A DNA stretch of 56,833 nucleotides from Deltaproteobacteria bacterium (GCA_018644785.1 JABGPV010000001.1:1-56833); one strand, 5' to 3'; counted from the first letter of the stretch, positions 25,531-35,352 are shown. Notes: a model not told the origin generated them from the letters alone. Numbers and translations: made by a program.

Positions 25531-26562
25531 TTATGACCGTTTTAATTTGGCGGAGGCACGTCTTTCAATCAGATATTTTCCGGGCGTATATCCGCAGCTC
25601 TTGCGTATGACCAGCTGAGGTTCCAGAATTTTTCGGTAAAGAGAAGACCCTTGGTCCGGGTTCTCGATACGTTCAATGAGGCGTTTGGCCGCCAGCCGGC
25701 CCATCTTCTGGGATTTTTGTGATATGGTGGTGATCTCAATACGTTTGAGCGAAGTGGTCTTGATATTGTTGAATCCAACCACGGCAATTTCACGCCCCAC
25801 CTCCAAACCCGCATCCAGGATGGCCTCGGAGGAACCCAAAGCCATATCATCATTCCCGCATACAATTGCACTGGGCCGCCGTCCATTTCCTAATTTCAGC
25901 ATATCCGACGTTGACTCATATCCGAACTCTTGAGAAAAACTCCCCTTCCGAATAAATTCGGAATAAATTGATATGCCGTAATCGGCCGCGGCTTGAATAG
26001 CCCCTTCGTACCTTTGAAGGCCCGGACTGAGATTAGCAGGCCCCCGCAATACGGCGACTTTGCTGTGGCTCATTCGTATCACATGCTCGGCGGCCAGATA
26101 CCCGCCCTTGAAGTGATCCACAATAACGAACTCCAGTTGTGGACAATCATATACCCTACGCAGAAGGCTTATGACCGGAAACCCCTCCTCCACCAACCGG
26201 GGCAGGTTTTGGGTGCCCAGCACGCCGGAGGAAGTGATGATGCCGTCAATACCCCTGGCCTTGGCATTTTCGATTTCCCGGGCCTCGAGATCAGGTCGTC
26301 GTGAGTGGAAATAAGGCTCAGGGAGTAACCGTGCTGTTGGAGCACCGTATCCACGCCCCAAGCCAATTCCGGGAACACCGAATAATTGTAAGTGTTGGGG
26401 ATGACCATCCCGATACAGCGGGATCTGCGTTGCACCAGGGAACGGGCCTACCTGGTTGGGGGTGCAATGGGACTCCTTGATGATCTTGAGAACCCGGTCC
26501 CTGGTTTTGGCGCTGACCCCTTCTTTGTTGTTCAACACAATGGAGATGCTGGAGATACACAC
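25531..26562 (-). pseudogene. LacI-family regulator, 5'-truncated and frameshifted twice
   Basis: Most of a LacI repressor is recognisable. The helix-turn-helix begins in the middle (ISSISIVLNNKEGVSAKTRD), so the first 15-20 residues are lost. After TPNQV the frame is wrong: one extra base near 26445 hides ARSLVQRRSRCIGMVIPNTY, which is readable in another frame. A missing base near 26295 restores the original frame at DLEAREIENAKARGIDGIIT. The ligand domain and C-terminus to 25531 look normal (SAIVCGNDDMALGSSEAI). The 5' end abuts a truncated hydroxylase gene on the other strand at about 26550-26562. The regulator is presumably non-functional. Confidence 0.8.
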
Positions 26563-27244
26563 CGTGGGCCAGTGCCGGTGGTTTCATCTGGGGCAGCTTT
26601 TGGCGGTTTTTAACCTCCCGAAAAGCAAGGTGAACCTGATCGGCGGCACCGTGGGAGGCGGTTTCGGAGGGAAAAACGATATCCACTGTGACCATGTGGC
26701 AGGTCTTATGGCCCTCAAAATCCGGAAACCGGTCAAATTTCGCATGACCCGGAAAGAGGATTTCCTCACCTCCACCAAACGCGGTGCATACATCTATGAC
26801 ATGAAATCCGGAGTGAAAAAAGACGGGACGGTTACGGCCCATAAAATTCGAGTGGTCCATGACATGGGTGCCTATAATACATTCGGTTCCTATTCCGTGG
26901 ATAAAATGAGCACCTTTGCAGGTGGCACCTATGCCGTACCGAATATCTGGTACGATGGGTACGGCATCTTTACCAACAAGCCCGTTGCCAGTTCCATGAG
27001 AGGATATGCCATCCTCAGCATGCTCTTTCCCCTTGAAACCCAAATGAACATGCTGGCCGAAGCCATCGGCATGGACCCTTGGGAAATACGGTTCATCAAT
27101 GCGTGGCGGGAAGGTGATACCACTGCAACACAACATAAGATTGTGGCGGCGGGACTGATCGAATCATTGAAAAAGACGGCGGAAATGGGCAGGATCACAT
27201 TGCCGGAACATCTGATGGCCATGAATTCCAGTGGGAGGGTATAG
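26547..27244 (+). pseudogene. Second molybdenum hydroxylase L subunit, 5'-truncated (NdhL-like)
   Basis: Paralogue of the gene at 20579. Similarity starts abruptly at LEIHT (about 26547) and then runs AVFNLPKSKVNLIGGTVGGG, FGGKNDIHCDHVAGL, SMRGYAILSMLFPLETQMN, to a stop at 27244, the same place where the intact L subunit ends. About 200 N-terminal residues and the FAD and Fe-S subunit genes are missing. The break overlaps the broken 5' end of the divergent LacI gene, so one rearrangement probably cut both. The retained part has no frame damage. Confidence 0.82.
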
Positions 27245-27246
27245 CC

Positions 27247-28251
27247 ATGATAAAAAGAGGTGTAGGTATTGCGAGTGGAGGACATCCCACGAGGATGCAT
27301 GGAGGTGCCGACACCAATCAAGCCCAGATCAGTTTGGAAATGGACGGGTCCTTCGATCTTTTTAATGGGAACCGTAGACATCGGCTAGGGGTGTAAAACC
27401 TCCTTCCGGCAGGTTGCCGCCGAAGAATTGGATGTCCCGGTTGAGTCCATTGTTTATGTGAACACGGATACCGATACCGTACCCATGTGTCTGGGGGGTT
27501 TTGCCAGCCGTGCCATGTTTATCGGAGGAAATGCCGCCATTGCCGCTTGCAAAGATCTCAAGGAAAAGATAAAAACATTCAGTGCCCCCATGTTGGGCGT
27601 TGAGGCGGATCAACTGGAGATCGGTGACGGCAAGGTTTTTGTCAAAGACGACCCCGAGAAAGCTCAGACCTTGGCCGAAATCGGCGGGGCCGCCAATTTC
27701 AGCGGTAATTTCCTTGTGGGCACCGCGCCTACATGCCGGAAGGGGGGCCTGAGGCCGAGATTACGGATCCTGAAACCGGGGCCATGCCCCATCTGGCCGC
27801 CATTGCATACACCACCTGTATTGTCGAGGTAGAAGTGGACACGGATACGGGCGTGGTAAAGGTCGTGAAAGAGATCCATGCATACGAGGTGGGCCGGGCC
27901 ATTAACCCGCTCATGCGTAAGGAGCAGATCAACGGCGGGGCCGCCATGGGGCTGGGCCTGGCACTGACGGAAGATGTCCATCCCTATTGGCCGTCCACGG
28001 ACCATGCGGCGGACGGTTTTGAAAGCTATGTTATCACAACCGCTGCGGATGTGCCGCCGGAAAGTGAGTTTGCGATTCTTGAAAACCCGCATCCGGACGG
28101 ACCGTTCGGTGCCAAAGAGTTTTCCGAAAGCTCAACCAATGTGCCGATTCCGGCCATCATCGCCGCCATCCATGATGCGGTGGGCGTATGGATCACCCAG
28201 TTTCCGGCAACGCCTGAAATGGTTCTGAGGGCCCGGGAAAAGAAACAGTAA
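27247..28251 (+). pseudogene. Second molybdenum hydroxylase M subunit, inactivated (NdhM-like)
   Basis: Paralogue of the gene at 21888, starting ATG 27247 with GGAGGG upstream, two bases behind the L fragment. It is disrupted three times: an extra T in the run 27359-27363 shifts the frame; in the shifted frame GTVDIG is followed by TAG (27386-27388) where the intact copy has Gln; and one base is missing near 27725, after which the frame of EGGPEAEITDPETGAMPHL continues to 28251. The catalytic region GAKEFSESSTNVPIPAI remains. Cannot yield a full protein as written. Confidence 0.82.
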
Positions 28252-28286
28252 GGGGATTTATCCTAAAGCGGCATAGCCGTAATTTT

Positions 28287-28418
28287 CAGTTGTCAGTGAT
28301 CAGTTGTCAGAACTGGAGGTTATTTTGAAAGCAGAAGGGATCGAACGGCATTCAAAAGGTTCCTTCAGAGAATTGAGAATAGATTAATACCAACAGGCTT
28401 TTTCTGACAACTGACAAC
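28287..28418. repeat. Short direct and inverted repeats in the gap before the fusion gene
   Basis: CAGTTGTCAG occurs twice in tandem (28287-28296 and 28301-28310), and its reverse complement recurs as CTGACAACTGACAAC at 28404-28418. The arms could pair across about 95 bases. Probably a dispersed intergenic repeat remnant; no gene is seen in 28252-28498 otherwise. Confidence 0.45.
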
Positions 28419-28498
28419 TTTCTTGTTTTTTGTGACAGAAAACCAGGTGATAAGGCATTAAAGATTTTAAAAAATTCAATAAAAATAGAGGAATTGCC

Positions 28499-31258
28499 AT
28501 GACAACGAACAGCGACCGAAACGAATCACGCTGGCCATTGGGTGTGGTTCCCAATCTGGCCATGGAATTGCCCGATGAAATGTATGCACTGACCCTTCAC
28601 CGCGATCAGTATGGGCCCCCGGCCGAGGTCGTCAAACTTGAAATCATTCCCCGACCGAAGCTTACGTCCGTGGATGCGGGTCGGGTTCTGGTGGCTGTCC
28701 TGGCAACGGGCCCAAACTTCAATACCAATTTTGCGGCTCTGGGGCTTCCGGTGCCTGTGTTCGGCAAGGGAGACAGCGCCACCCTCCATATTCCCGGAAG
28801 CGATGCCCTGGGAATCGTGGTGGAAGCCGGGCCGGCGGTTACCAACGTCAAGGTGGGCCAGGCGGTGATTCTGGATGCATGGACCGGAAAAAACCTCATC
28901 CGCGGATATGAAACCCACAACGGATTCAACGCCCAGTTTGCCGTGATGGATGAGATTCGAGCCATCCCCATTACCGAGACCCTCGCTGAACATTCACCGG
29001 AACGCCTGGCAGCCATGATGCTGACCCACGGTACCGCATATAGAGCTGTTGTAGAGCGGCTTATGGTGCAACCCGGTGATTCGGTACTCCTCATGGGGGG
29101 CGGCAAAGGGACCAGTTTTGCTGGCGCCCAGATCGCCAAATCCCTTGGCGCACGGGTCATTTTAATGGGCTCCAATCTGGAGTTGGGCGCGGAACTGATG
29201 GAAAGAGGTATTGCCGACGCCTTCGTGGACCGGCGGAAGATCCCGGCGGAAGTATTCGGACTCATTGACCCGGAAACGGATTTTACGGAATGGATGGCGA
29301 AAACCGAAAGTTTCAGAAAGGCGGTTTTTGACGCCAACAAGGGACAAGCCGTGGACAAGATCTTTGAGCATACGGGCGGCCTTAACTTCCCCTTGCTGGT
29401 CTCCGCCCTCCGGGAAGGGGGCAGGCTGGAATTTTTCGGCGCCACCGGAAAAGGGATGAAGGGGGAATACAAGGAGACGTTTTTCTATGATGATAAACGC
29501 TTTGTGCTGGACGCTCGGTGGGCCTGGATGCGCCAGAAACAGATCATCTTCCGCAACAGCGAACCGGATGTCATCTTTTCGGAAATCAGTCTGTTGCCCG
29601 GTCGAAACGGTCTCATCTGGGGGGCCGATGCATATGCCCTTTCTTTTGCGGAAGCGGCTCTAAAAAGAAGCGCAAAAATCGCCGTCATCGCTTCCCGAAC
29701 CAAGGAGCAAGAAGGGATCTCTGCCCTCGAGAGGATGGGGATTCCGTCGGCCAATGTGATCGATCGAGACGGACTCATGCTTCCGCCCGATATGCCCGAC
29801 CCCTTGACCCAAGAGGGGACACCCAACCCGGCGTACAACCCTGGGTTTATGGACCATGCCAAGATCATCGGGAAGGCGCTGTGGGAGATTTTCGGGCCGA
29901 GGGTCAGCCCCGACTTCATAGTTGAACGGACGGATCAAAGCACCTTGCACTTCAGCACCTTCCTGGTGAGAGACCATGACGAACCGGACGAAATGCCCTG
30001 CGGCATTATTGTGGCACGGGGCAAAAGCAACCTCTCTATCTTAGGTTCCCATATGTACCAGGATGCCCAGGCAAGGGAAGTGGTTCGGTTGCTTTCGGAG
30101 AAAAGAATCGTGCTGGCCCAGGAAGACCTTGACATTACGGATCTGGCCGGCATTCCCCATATCCAGCAGAAAATGTTGGACGGCGCCATGCAAAAACCCA
30201 AAGGGGTGGCCCTGGTTCAGGCGGATCGGGCAGGCCGTTCCATAGCAGAATACGAATCCGCTTTTCTGGGGGAAACCCTCAAAAAGGCGCGGCCCGATGC
30301 CCATGAGTACCTGGATGTCCATTTGTGCAATGAGGTGGGCATTATCACCCTGAAACGGATCGATGCCCTGAACGCCTTGAACCACGATCTGGTGGAGCAG
30401 CTGGGTGCTGTGATGGAGGAAGTGAAAGCGGATGGTACGCTTCTGGGAAAACCGGTTGGGGCCATCATCCTTCGGGGGGCCGGCCGGGCATTCGGCGCAG
30501 GCGCCGACGTCACCGAGTTCCATGGGAATACCGCCAAGGGTGTGGCCCGTATTGCCGCCGGGAATATCAGCGTGCTCTCGGATATGGAAAACCTTTCCAT
30601 TCCGGTCATCGCCCTGATCGACGGATTTGCCCTGGGCGGGGGTAATGAACTGGCCATGAGTGCCCATTATCGTATTGTCACACAGAACGCCCTTCTGGGA
30701 CAGCCTGAGGTCAAACTGGGCATTTTCCCCGGCTATGGCGGAATGCAGCGGCTGCCCAGGCTTGTGGGTCCCTTAAAAGCGGCTGAAATGTGCATTAACG
30801 GGGAGTCCATTGGTCCCCGGAAGGCCGTTGACCTGGGTCTGGCGGATGCCTTTGCACCCGCCTCAATGGCGCTGACCCGGGCTTTTAAGGGGGCGCGCCG
30901 GCATATGAAAGGGGAAATTCGGTTGGGCGCCAGAAAGTGGGATCAAATTGCCGCGGAGCAAAAAGAGGAACTGGACGCGCTTTTAAATACGGAGATGGCG
31001 CGGGGGTTCTTGGCCGCCTCACCACCTGATGCCGAAACAGCAAAGGATATAAAGCTTGCCAGGGAATACGCTGCAGGAAAGACGCTTCAAGCCATGCAAT
31101 TCGGTTATGAAAACGGTTTTGTGAAAGGGCTTGAAAACGATGCCCGTCTCTTTGGTGAAGCCGCGGCTTCCGCTTCGGGCCAGGAGTGGATCGGCCGGTT
31201 TATCAACAAGGATCCCCTGCAATCCTCTTTCCTGGCCTTGATGCCTGAAAAGAAGTGA
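28499..31258 (+). CDS. Crotonyl-CoA-reductase-like dehydrogenase fused to enoyl-CoA hydratase (919 residues)
   Basis: Two enzymes in one chain. Residues 30-360 are a medium-chain dehydrogenase/reductase resembling crotonyl-CoA carboxylase/reductase: GPNFNTNFAALGLPVPVF, IPGSDALGIVVEAGPAV, RGYETHNGFNAQFAV, cofactor loop LLMGGGKGTSFAGAQIAK near 200, KIFEHTGGLNFPLL and DARWAWMRQKQIIF. Residues about 380-580 look like a further dehydrogenase-type nucleotide-binding half. Residues 605-800 are a crotonase: ALNALNHDLVEQL, GAGRAFGAGADVTEF (oxyanion hole), ALGGGNELAMSAHYR with Glu717 and GQPEVKLGIFPGYGG with Glu737, so both catalytic Glu residues are kept. Expected reaction: hydrate/dehydrate a short acyl-CoA and reduce the enoyl-CoA, or the reverse. 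Domain order differs from propionyl-CoA synthase, and there is no synthetase domain. Its promoter is not obvious. Confidence 0.85.
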   Translation: MTTNSDRNESRWPLGVVPNLAMELPDEMYALTLHRDQYGPPAEVVKLEIIPRPKLTSVDAGRVLVAVLATGPNFNTNFAALGLPVPVFGKGDSATLHIPGSDALGIVVEAGPAVTNVKVGQAVILDAWTGKNLIRGYETHNGFNAQFAVMDEIRAIPITETLAEHSPERLAAMMLTHGTAYRAVVERLMVQPGDSVLLMGGGKGTSFAGAQIAKSLGARVILMGSNLELGAELMERGIADAFVDRRKIPAEVFGLIDPETDFTEWMAKTESFRKAVFDANKGQAVDKIFEHTGGLNFPLLVSALREGGRLEFFGATGKGMKGEYKETFFYDDKRFVLDARWAWMRQKQIIFRNSEPDVIFSEISLLPGRNGLIWGADAYALSFAEAALKRSAKIAVIASRTKEQEGISALERMGIPSANVIDRDGLMLPPDMPDPLTQEGTPNPAYNPGFMDHAKIIGKALWEIFGPRVSPDFIVERTDQSTLHFSTFLVRDHDEPDEMPCGIIVARGKSNLSILGSHMYQDAQAREVVRLLSEKRIVLAQEDLDITDLAGIPHIQQKMLDGAMQKPKGVALVQADRAGRSIAEYESAFLGETLKKARPDAHEYLDVHLCNEVGIITLKRIDALNALNHDLVEQLGAVMEEVKADGTLLGKPVGAIILRGAGRAFGAGADVTEFHGNTAKGVARIAAGNISVLSDMENLSIPVIALIDGFALGGGNELAMSAHYRIVTQNALLGQPEVKLGIFPGYGGMQRLPRLVGPLKAAEMCINGESIGPRKAVDLGLADAFAPASMALTRAFKGARRHMKGEIRLGARKWDQIAAEQKEELDALLNTEMARGFLAASPPDAETAKDIKLAREYAAGKTLQAMQFGYENGFVKGLENDARLFGEAAASASGQEWIGRFINKDPLQSSFLALMPEKK

Positions 31259-31279
31259 TTCCAATAAGGAGAAATGATT

Positions 31280-31639
31280 ATGGAACGGATTAAGGTTTTG
31301 CCCGCGGCCAAACGTGGAAAAATGGAAGCTGAATGGGGCGGGTTAACGTGGAATGCCAGTGAGGCCCTCGGAAACGCCAAAGGGTTGACGGTAGGCCAGT
31401 GTCTTCTGCTTCCGGGTCAGCAAAATCCCCGGCACAGTCATCCCAACTGCGAAGAGGTGCTGGTGGTTATGGAAGGCACCATTTCCCATACCATCGAGGA
31501 TGGAGAAGTGATGCTTCGGAAAGGGGATACCATTACCGTTCCCGAAGGGATACCCCATCAGGCCACGAATGTTGGGGAGGGAAATGCGCTTCTATTCATT
31601 GCCTTCTCTTCGGCCAATAGGGAAACACAAGGTGAATGA
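31280..31639 (+). CDS. Single-domain cupin protein
   Basis: About 119 residues. Motif 1 is PGQQNPRHSHPNCEEVLVVM (two His and Glu as metal ligands) and motif 2 GDTITVPEGIPHQATN (His), so the metal site is complete, unlike in the cupin at 363. AGGAG lies eight bases before ATG 31280; the ATG at 31274 is too close to it. It follows the fusion enzyme by 21 bases, which suggests co-transcription. Role unknown: isomerase, dioxygenase or small-molecule sensor are possible. Confidence 0.78.
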   Translation: MERIKVLPAAKRGKMEAEWGGLTWNASEALGNAKGLTVGQCLLLPGQQNPRHSHPNCEEVLVVMEGTISHTIEDGEVMLRKGDTITVPEGIPHQATNVGEGNALLFIAFSSANRETQGE

Positions 31640-31666
31640 CAAATGATTTTCAGCTATCGTCCGTAT

Positions 31667-33220
31667 TCAACAGATTTTTCCGGACTCCAAAATTTTTCCT
31701 TGTCGAAGGATCAATCTGTGGGTAATACAGGGTAGAATTTCATCTTCATGATGCGTCACATAGACCAGCCTGGTGTGCGTGTGTCGGCCGATATATTCTA
31801 TCATGTCCAGAATTTTTTGACGATTGGCTTTATCTAAACCATCACAGGGCTCATCCAGGAACAGCAACGTCGGTGCTTTGACCAAGGCACGAGCAATGAG
31901 GGTTAATTTACGCTGGCCATAGGAAAGCCGACCGAAAGGATAATCCACCAGATCTTCGATACCCAATGTTGTGATCCATTCCATGGCTGTATTACGCTGA
32001 TCCTTACTGCACGGGCGATAGAGCCCCATGGAATCATAGAATCCTGAACAAACCACCTTAAACACTGGAACATCTTTTGGATATCTGGCCTGAAATTCCG
32101 TTGAAACCAACCCGATCTTTTTTTTGACCTCCCATATGCTGGTACCGACACCCCTTTTCCTGCCGAGCACATGGACATGATTGGAATACACTTGGGGATT
32201 GTCACCTATAATCAGTTTTAAAACGGTCGATTTCCCTGCTCCGTTTTCACCTAAAATCAACCAGTTTTCACCGGCTTTAACGCACCAGCTGAAATCATCC
32301 AGTACCACCGTATCCCCATAGCGAACTGTTACATGATGCATGTCAATAAGCGACGGGGCATTTTGTAAAAATCCAACCTCAGGCTCTGAAGCCCTTCCCT
32401 GTTGTGAAGACGGTAAATCAGGCAATTTAACAAACGGTAAAGACCGGTTTTTTTGTTTCACTCCGTTTGTCATGCCCGTTGAACAAAGAACCGCCTCTTT
32501 CTTTCCCGCAGAACATATTTCGCCGTTATTTATGTGGAGAACATGGCTAATTCCGGGCAGGATCTCCTCAAAACGGTGGGTGATCAGTATCAACCGCACA
32601 CCGCTCTCTAAAAGATCGTTCAGGTTTTCCATCAATGATTTTCGGGAACGTCCATCCAGACCGTTAAATGGTTCATCCAATATGAGAAGTTTCGGTTTTC
32701 CCATGAGAGCCCGTACAATGATCACCTTGCAAAGCTCCCCCGAAGAGACGCCACAAATATCACGATCCAGGATACGCCTGATGCCCATTTTGTCGGCCAG
32801 ATGCAGTAACCGGTTTTCGAATGCAATCGAATCGGTTTCATTTTTATCCATGCCTCTGGCAACAATATCCCTCGGTGTGGTCTTTTCATCTATGCGGCCG
32901 CTGAAATCCCGGAAGCTCTCTTCCAACAACTCGCGCTCGAAAATTTCACGAAACAGTTCCGGAGACGCATATCCCACCGGCAGCAATTCTAGCGTATTTC
33001 CATCTCCATTGGAATTGCTCACATGATGAACAACGGATCCTCTGACCACCGGAACACGGCGGAAAAGGGCCTTGGCCAGGGTCGTCTTTCCCGATCCATT
33101 GGGGCCTACAATGGCCCAGTTTTCATTGGCCCTGATTTCCCAGGAAGTATTCCTAAGATAAAGTCTGTCATACAAACGGACGGAAATATTATTGAGCGTA
33201 ATTAAAGGTCTATCTTTCAC
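31667..33220 (-). CDS. modF: Double ABC ATPase of ModF/PhrA type
   Basis: About 517 residues with two soluble ABC ATPase domains and no membrane segment. Domain 1: GPNGSGKTTLAKALF, VSSGELCKVIIVRALM, LLILDEPFNGLD. Domain 2 from about residue 270: GENGAGKSTVLKLIIG, LSYGQRKLTLIARALV, LLFLDEPCDGLD, and VTHHEDEILPCITHRL. Order and spacing fit ModF (molybdate locus, formerly PhrA), whose exact role is unsettled. Start: GTG 33220 has AGGA nine bases upstream; ATG 33241 would add seven residues without a ribosome site. No modABC is nearby. It converges with the cupin gene and is followed upstream on the same strand by the C_GCAxxG_C_C gene. Confidence 0.72.
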   Translation of the reverse strand: MKDRPLITLNNISVRLYDRLYLRNTSWEIRANENWAIVGPNGSGKTTLAKALFRRVPVVRGSVVHHVSNSNGDGNTLELLPVGYASPELFREIFERELLEESFRDFSGRIDEKTTPRDIVARGMDKNETDSIAFENRLLHLADKMGIRRILDRDICGVSSGELCKVIIVRALMGKPKLLILDEPFNGLDGRSRKSLMENLNDLLESGVRLILITHRFEEILPGISHVLHINNGEICSAGKKEAVLCSTGMTNGVKQKNRSLPFVKLPDLPSSQQGRASEPEVGFLQNAPSLIDMHHVTVRYGDTVVLDDFSWCVKAGENWLILGENGAGKSTVLKLIIGDNPQVYSNHVHVLGRKRGVGTSIWEVKKKIGLVSTEFQARYPKDVPVFKVVCSGFYDSMGLYRPCSKDQRNTAMEWITTLGIEDLVDYPFGRLSYGQRKLTLIARALVKAPTLLFLDEPCDGLDKANRQKILDMIEYIGRHTHTRLVYVTHHEDEILPCITHRLILRQGKILESGKIC

Positions 33221-33304
33221 TATGAAGAATCCTATAACCATAAAAACCGTTTTCTTTGAATGCGTTTGCTTTCAAAGGAACGGGGATCTTTTCAACCAAA
33301 AAAA

Positions 33305-33847
33305 CTATTCAGCCGGCGCATCAAAGGGCAAATCCAGCAGACCGTTTTCCAGAATAAACTGTACAGCAATTCGCGTGGACCTGCCCACAACATCGGTACA
33401 TTTGTCCCGGTGGCCACCGGCTTCTTCAAATTTATCGAATTCGTCTTTATCAGAGATATAGTACGGTCTTCCAAATTTTTTGATCTGAACATCGCGACAG
33501 ATAATGGAACCCAGATCTTCCAGAAATTTCAGAGTGTACTCCCTTACCAGTCTGAAATTTTCAAACCGTACCCCTTCCGGATCCTTGAAGTTGGACCGTT
33601 CACGACCCAGAAGCTGACTGATGGCCAGAACGCCCGCCGCATAACCGCCACAGACACTGACACCGCACAGCCCCCCGCCCCCTGCAAATCCGGTGGCGGC
33701 CTTAAAAACACCATCGTCCTTTATATTCAAGGTATCATAAATGGCGCCCAGCGCCGCCTGTGAACAACCCCGATAAACCTTTTCGTATTCAAATCCCAGA
33801 TCGTACGCTTTTTTAATCAGGTCTTTAACGGTTTGGTTATTTTCCAT
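33305..33847 (-). CDS. C_GCAxxG_C_C family protein (redox-active Cys protein)
   Basis: About 180 residues. Shows the family pattern: YRGCSQAALGA, then GGGLCGVSVCGGYAAGVLA, with further Cys at CRDV and KCTDVVG. The regularly spaced Cys residues are thought to bind a metal or cluster or to form redox disulfides; members are frequent in anaerobes, often near transporters or oxidoreductases, and have no established function. ATG 33847 follows GGGTGAAAAA; an ATG at 33886 would place the start inside the inverted repeat 33873. No signal peptide. Confidence 0.75.
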   Translation of the reverse strand: MENNQTVKDLIKKAYDLGFEYEKVYRGCSQAALGAIYDTLNIKDDGVFKAATGFAGGGGLCGVSVCGGYAAGVLAISQLLGRERSNFKDPEGVRFENFRLVREYTLKFLEDLGSIICRDVQIKKFGRPYYISDKDEFDKFEEAGGHRDKCTDVVGRSTRIAVQFILENGLLDLPFDAPAE

Positions 33848-33872
33848 TTTTTCACCCTTTTCAACGTTTAAC

Positions 33873-34018
33873 TTGTGTCCATCCACAAATGGCTAATTTG
33901 CCCGATTTCTGCGTCAGGCTCAAATTTTAGTCCTCGAAATATTTCTGTATATTCCTGCGGTTAAAATTTTCTCATTCCTTGAACTCGAACAAATTTTCTC
34001 ATTCGTGGATGGACACAA
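33873..34018. repeat. MITE-like element with 14-bp perfect terminal inverted repeats
   Basis: Ends TTGTGTCCATCCAC (33873-33886) and GTGGATGGACACAA (34005-34018) are exact inverted repeats; extension inward gives 18 of 20 matches. Inside, AAATTTTCTCATTC occurs twice (33964-33977 and 33991-34004). No coding capacity. A related single end lies at 36120-36141. The element separates the C_GCAxxG_C_C gene from the LarA-like pseudogene. Confidence 0.6.
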
Positions 34019-34048
34019 ACTTATTGATCCATAATTAGCTTTTTCCGA

Positions 34049-35352
34049 TTAACCTCTGATTTTCTGGTCAAATAAACCGGATATCAGATTTCCTGAACTG
34101 TCAAATTCCAATCCCACCTCCGCTTCATCTATCATTGGACTTTCTTTTCCTTTGAAGAAATCGAGGCACCCCACAGAGACCATTAGATTTGTCAATTCAA
34201 GTGTGTTCTTGATGTGGACAATACGGATGTCTTCCCGATGGTAGGGTCGCAGGGTTTTCAGGGCAGCATCAATGGCTTCCCGGTCGGTTTGAAACGACAA
34301 GGGAATCTTGGCCGATTCCGGACAGCAGGCGGTAATGGCATTCACCAGGGTCACATCAACATCCATCTTGTCCAGCAGGCGCCAGGTGGTAAAATCCGCC
34401 TGACCGATCCCAAGGCCACTCCCATCGCTCCCTTCCGTTAAATCTCTTACGAAAATTCGAGTGACCTTCGACCATGGGCGTTCCACCCCATAAGCACAGA
34501 CATCCCGCCCAACCACACATGGATCAATCCCTTCGCCGCTGATATCTTTTCCCATCTCGTCGATGATGAGAAGATCAATTTCGTCCAGGGGTAAGGTCGG
34601 CAGCCAGTCACGTGCTGTCTTAAGGAGTTAACTTTCTATACGCTCCACTTCATGACCCAGAGCCATTTTGACCCGCGCCGTTTCATGGTCCTGATTTTCA
34701 AGAAGGCATACCCCGAACAGAAACGGACTTTTATCCAGAAGCGCCTTGCCCGCGGAGCTGATGATCTCATACTGGGATTTGACAACCGCCAGTCGATGAT
34801 AATGTTCGGCTCCTACCCGATTTCCCAGACCGATGGCCATCATCCTGATGATACCGCTTTCGGTGAGGCCGATGAAGTTGGTATGGGGTTTAATCCGGTT
34901 AATAAGTACAATACCGTCGGCATCATGGGCCATTCGGTCCAGGAAGAGCGGAATGCCGTTCACCTCACCCATGGGATGGGGATAACATCCATGGTGGCCC
35001 TTACCGGTACGCCCACACTCTCTTCTGTAATACCCCGATGATGCAGCACCGCCATCTGCCCTTCCGCCGTGGCACCGCCATGGGAACCCATGGCGGGGAT
35101 TATAAACGGATCATAACCCGCTTCTTTTAGCCGATCCGCAACCGCCTGCACCACAAGAGAGAGATTGCTGATCCCCCGGCTGCCGACATCGATGGCTATT
35201 TTTGACCCTGAAGGCAGATTGAGACCGCTTTGAATATGCTGCCATTCCCGGCCTATTTCATCTAATACCTGAACTGCTGGGGCACTTTCAAACCGCTGCT
35301 GAACCCTGCGCATGGCAGGCAGTGCGGTTATCACCCAATCACCGGAATTCAT
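34049..35352 (-). pseudogene. LarA-like (lactate racemase, DUF2088) gene, disrupted
   Basis: Reads as one LarA-like protein of about 430 residues in three pieces: residues with KIAIDVGSRGISNLSLVVQA and PAMGSHGGATAEGQ (the N-terminal DUF2088 region), then DGIVLINRIKPHTNFIGLTE and IGLGNRVGAEHYH (middle), then LTEGSDGSGLGIGQADFTT (C-terminal domain). The first junction needs one more C in the run complementary to 34973-34975. The second is an in-frame TAA (34628-34630) inside VERIES-stop-LLKTARDWLP. As written it is non-functional. It lies behind a broken CCG-domain gene on the same strand, an association seen in lactate- or hydroxyacid-related loci. Confidence 0.78.

Noticed and set aside
27386..27388. 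In-frame TAG in the second hydroxylase M gene as possible pyrrolysine codon.
   Set aside because: The intact copy has Gln here, the same gene has two additional frameshifts, and no pyrrolysine genes are in the window. A C-to-T nonsense mutation in a pseudogene explains it.
28606..29472. Long minus-strand open frame (288 codons) inside the fusion gene.
   Set aside because: It lies wholly opposite a gene with clear domain motifs; its translation is Ser/Pro/Arg-rich without any recognisable motif, as expected for a shadow of biased codons.
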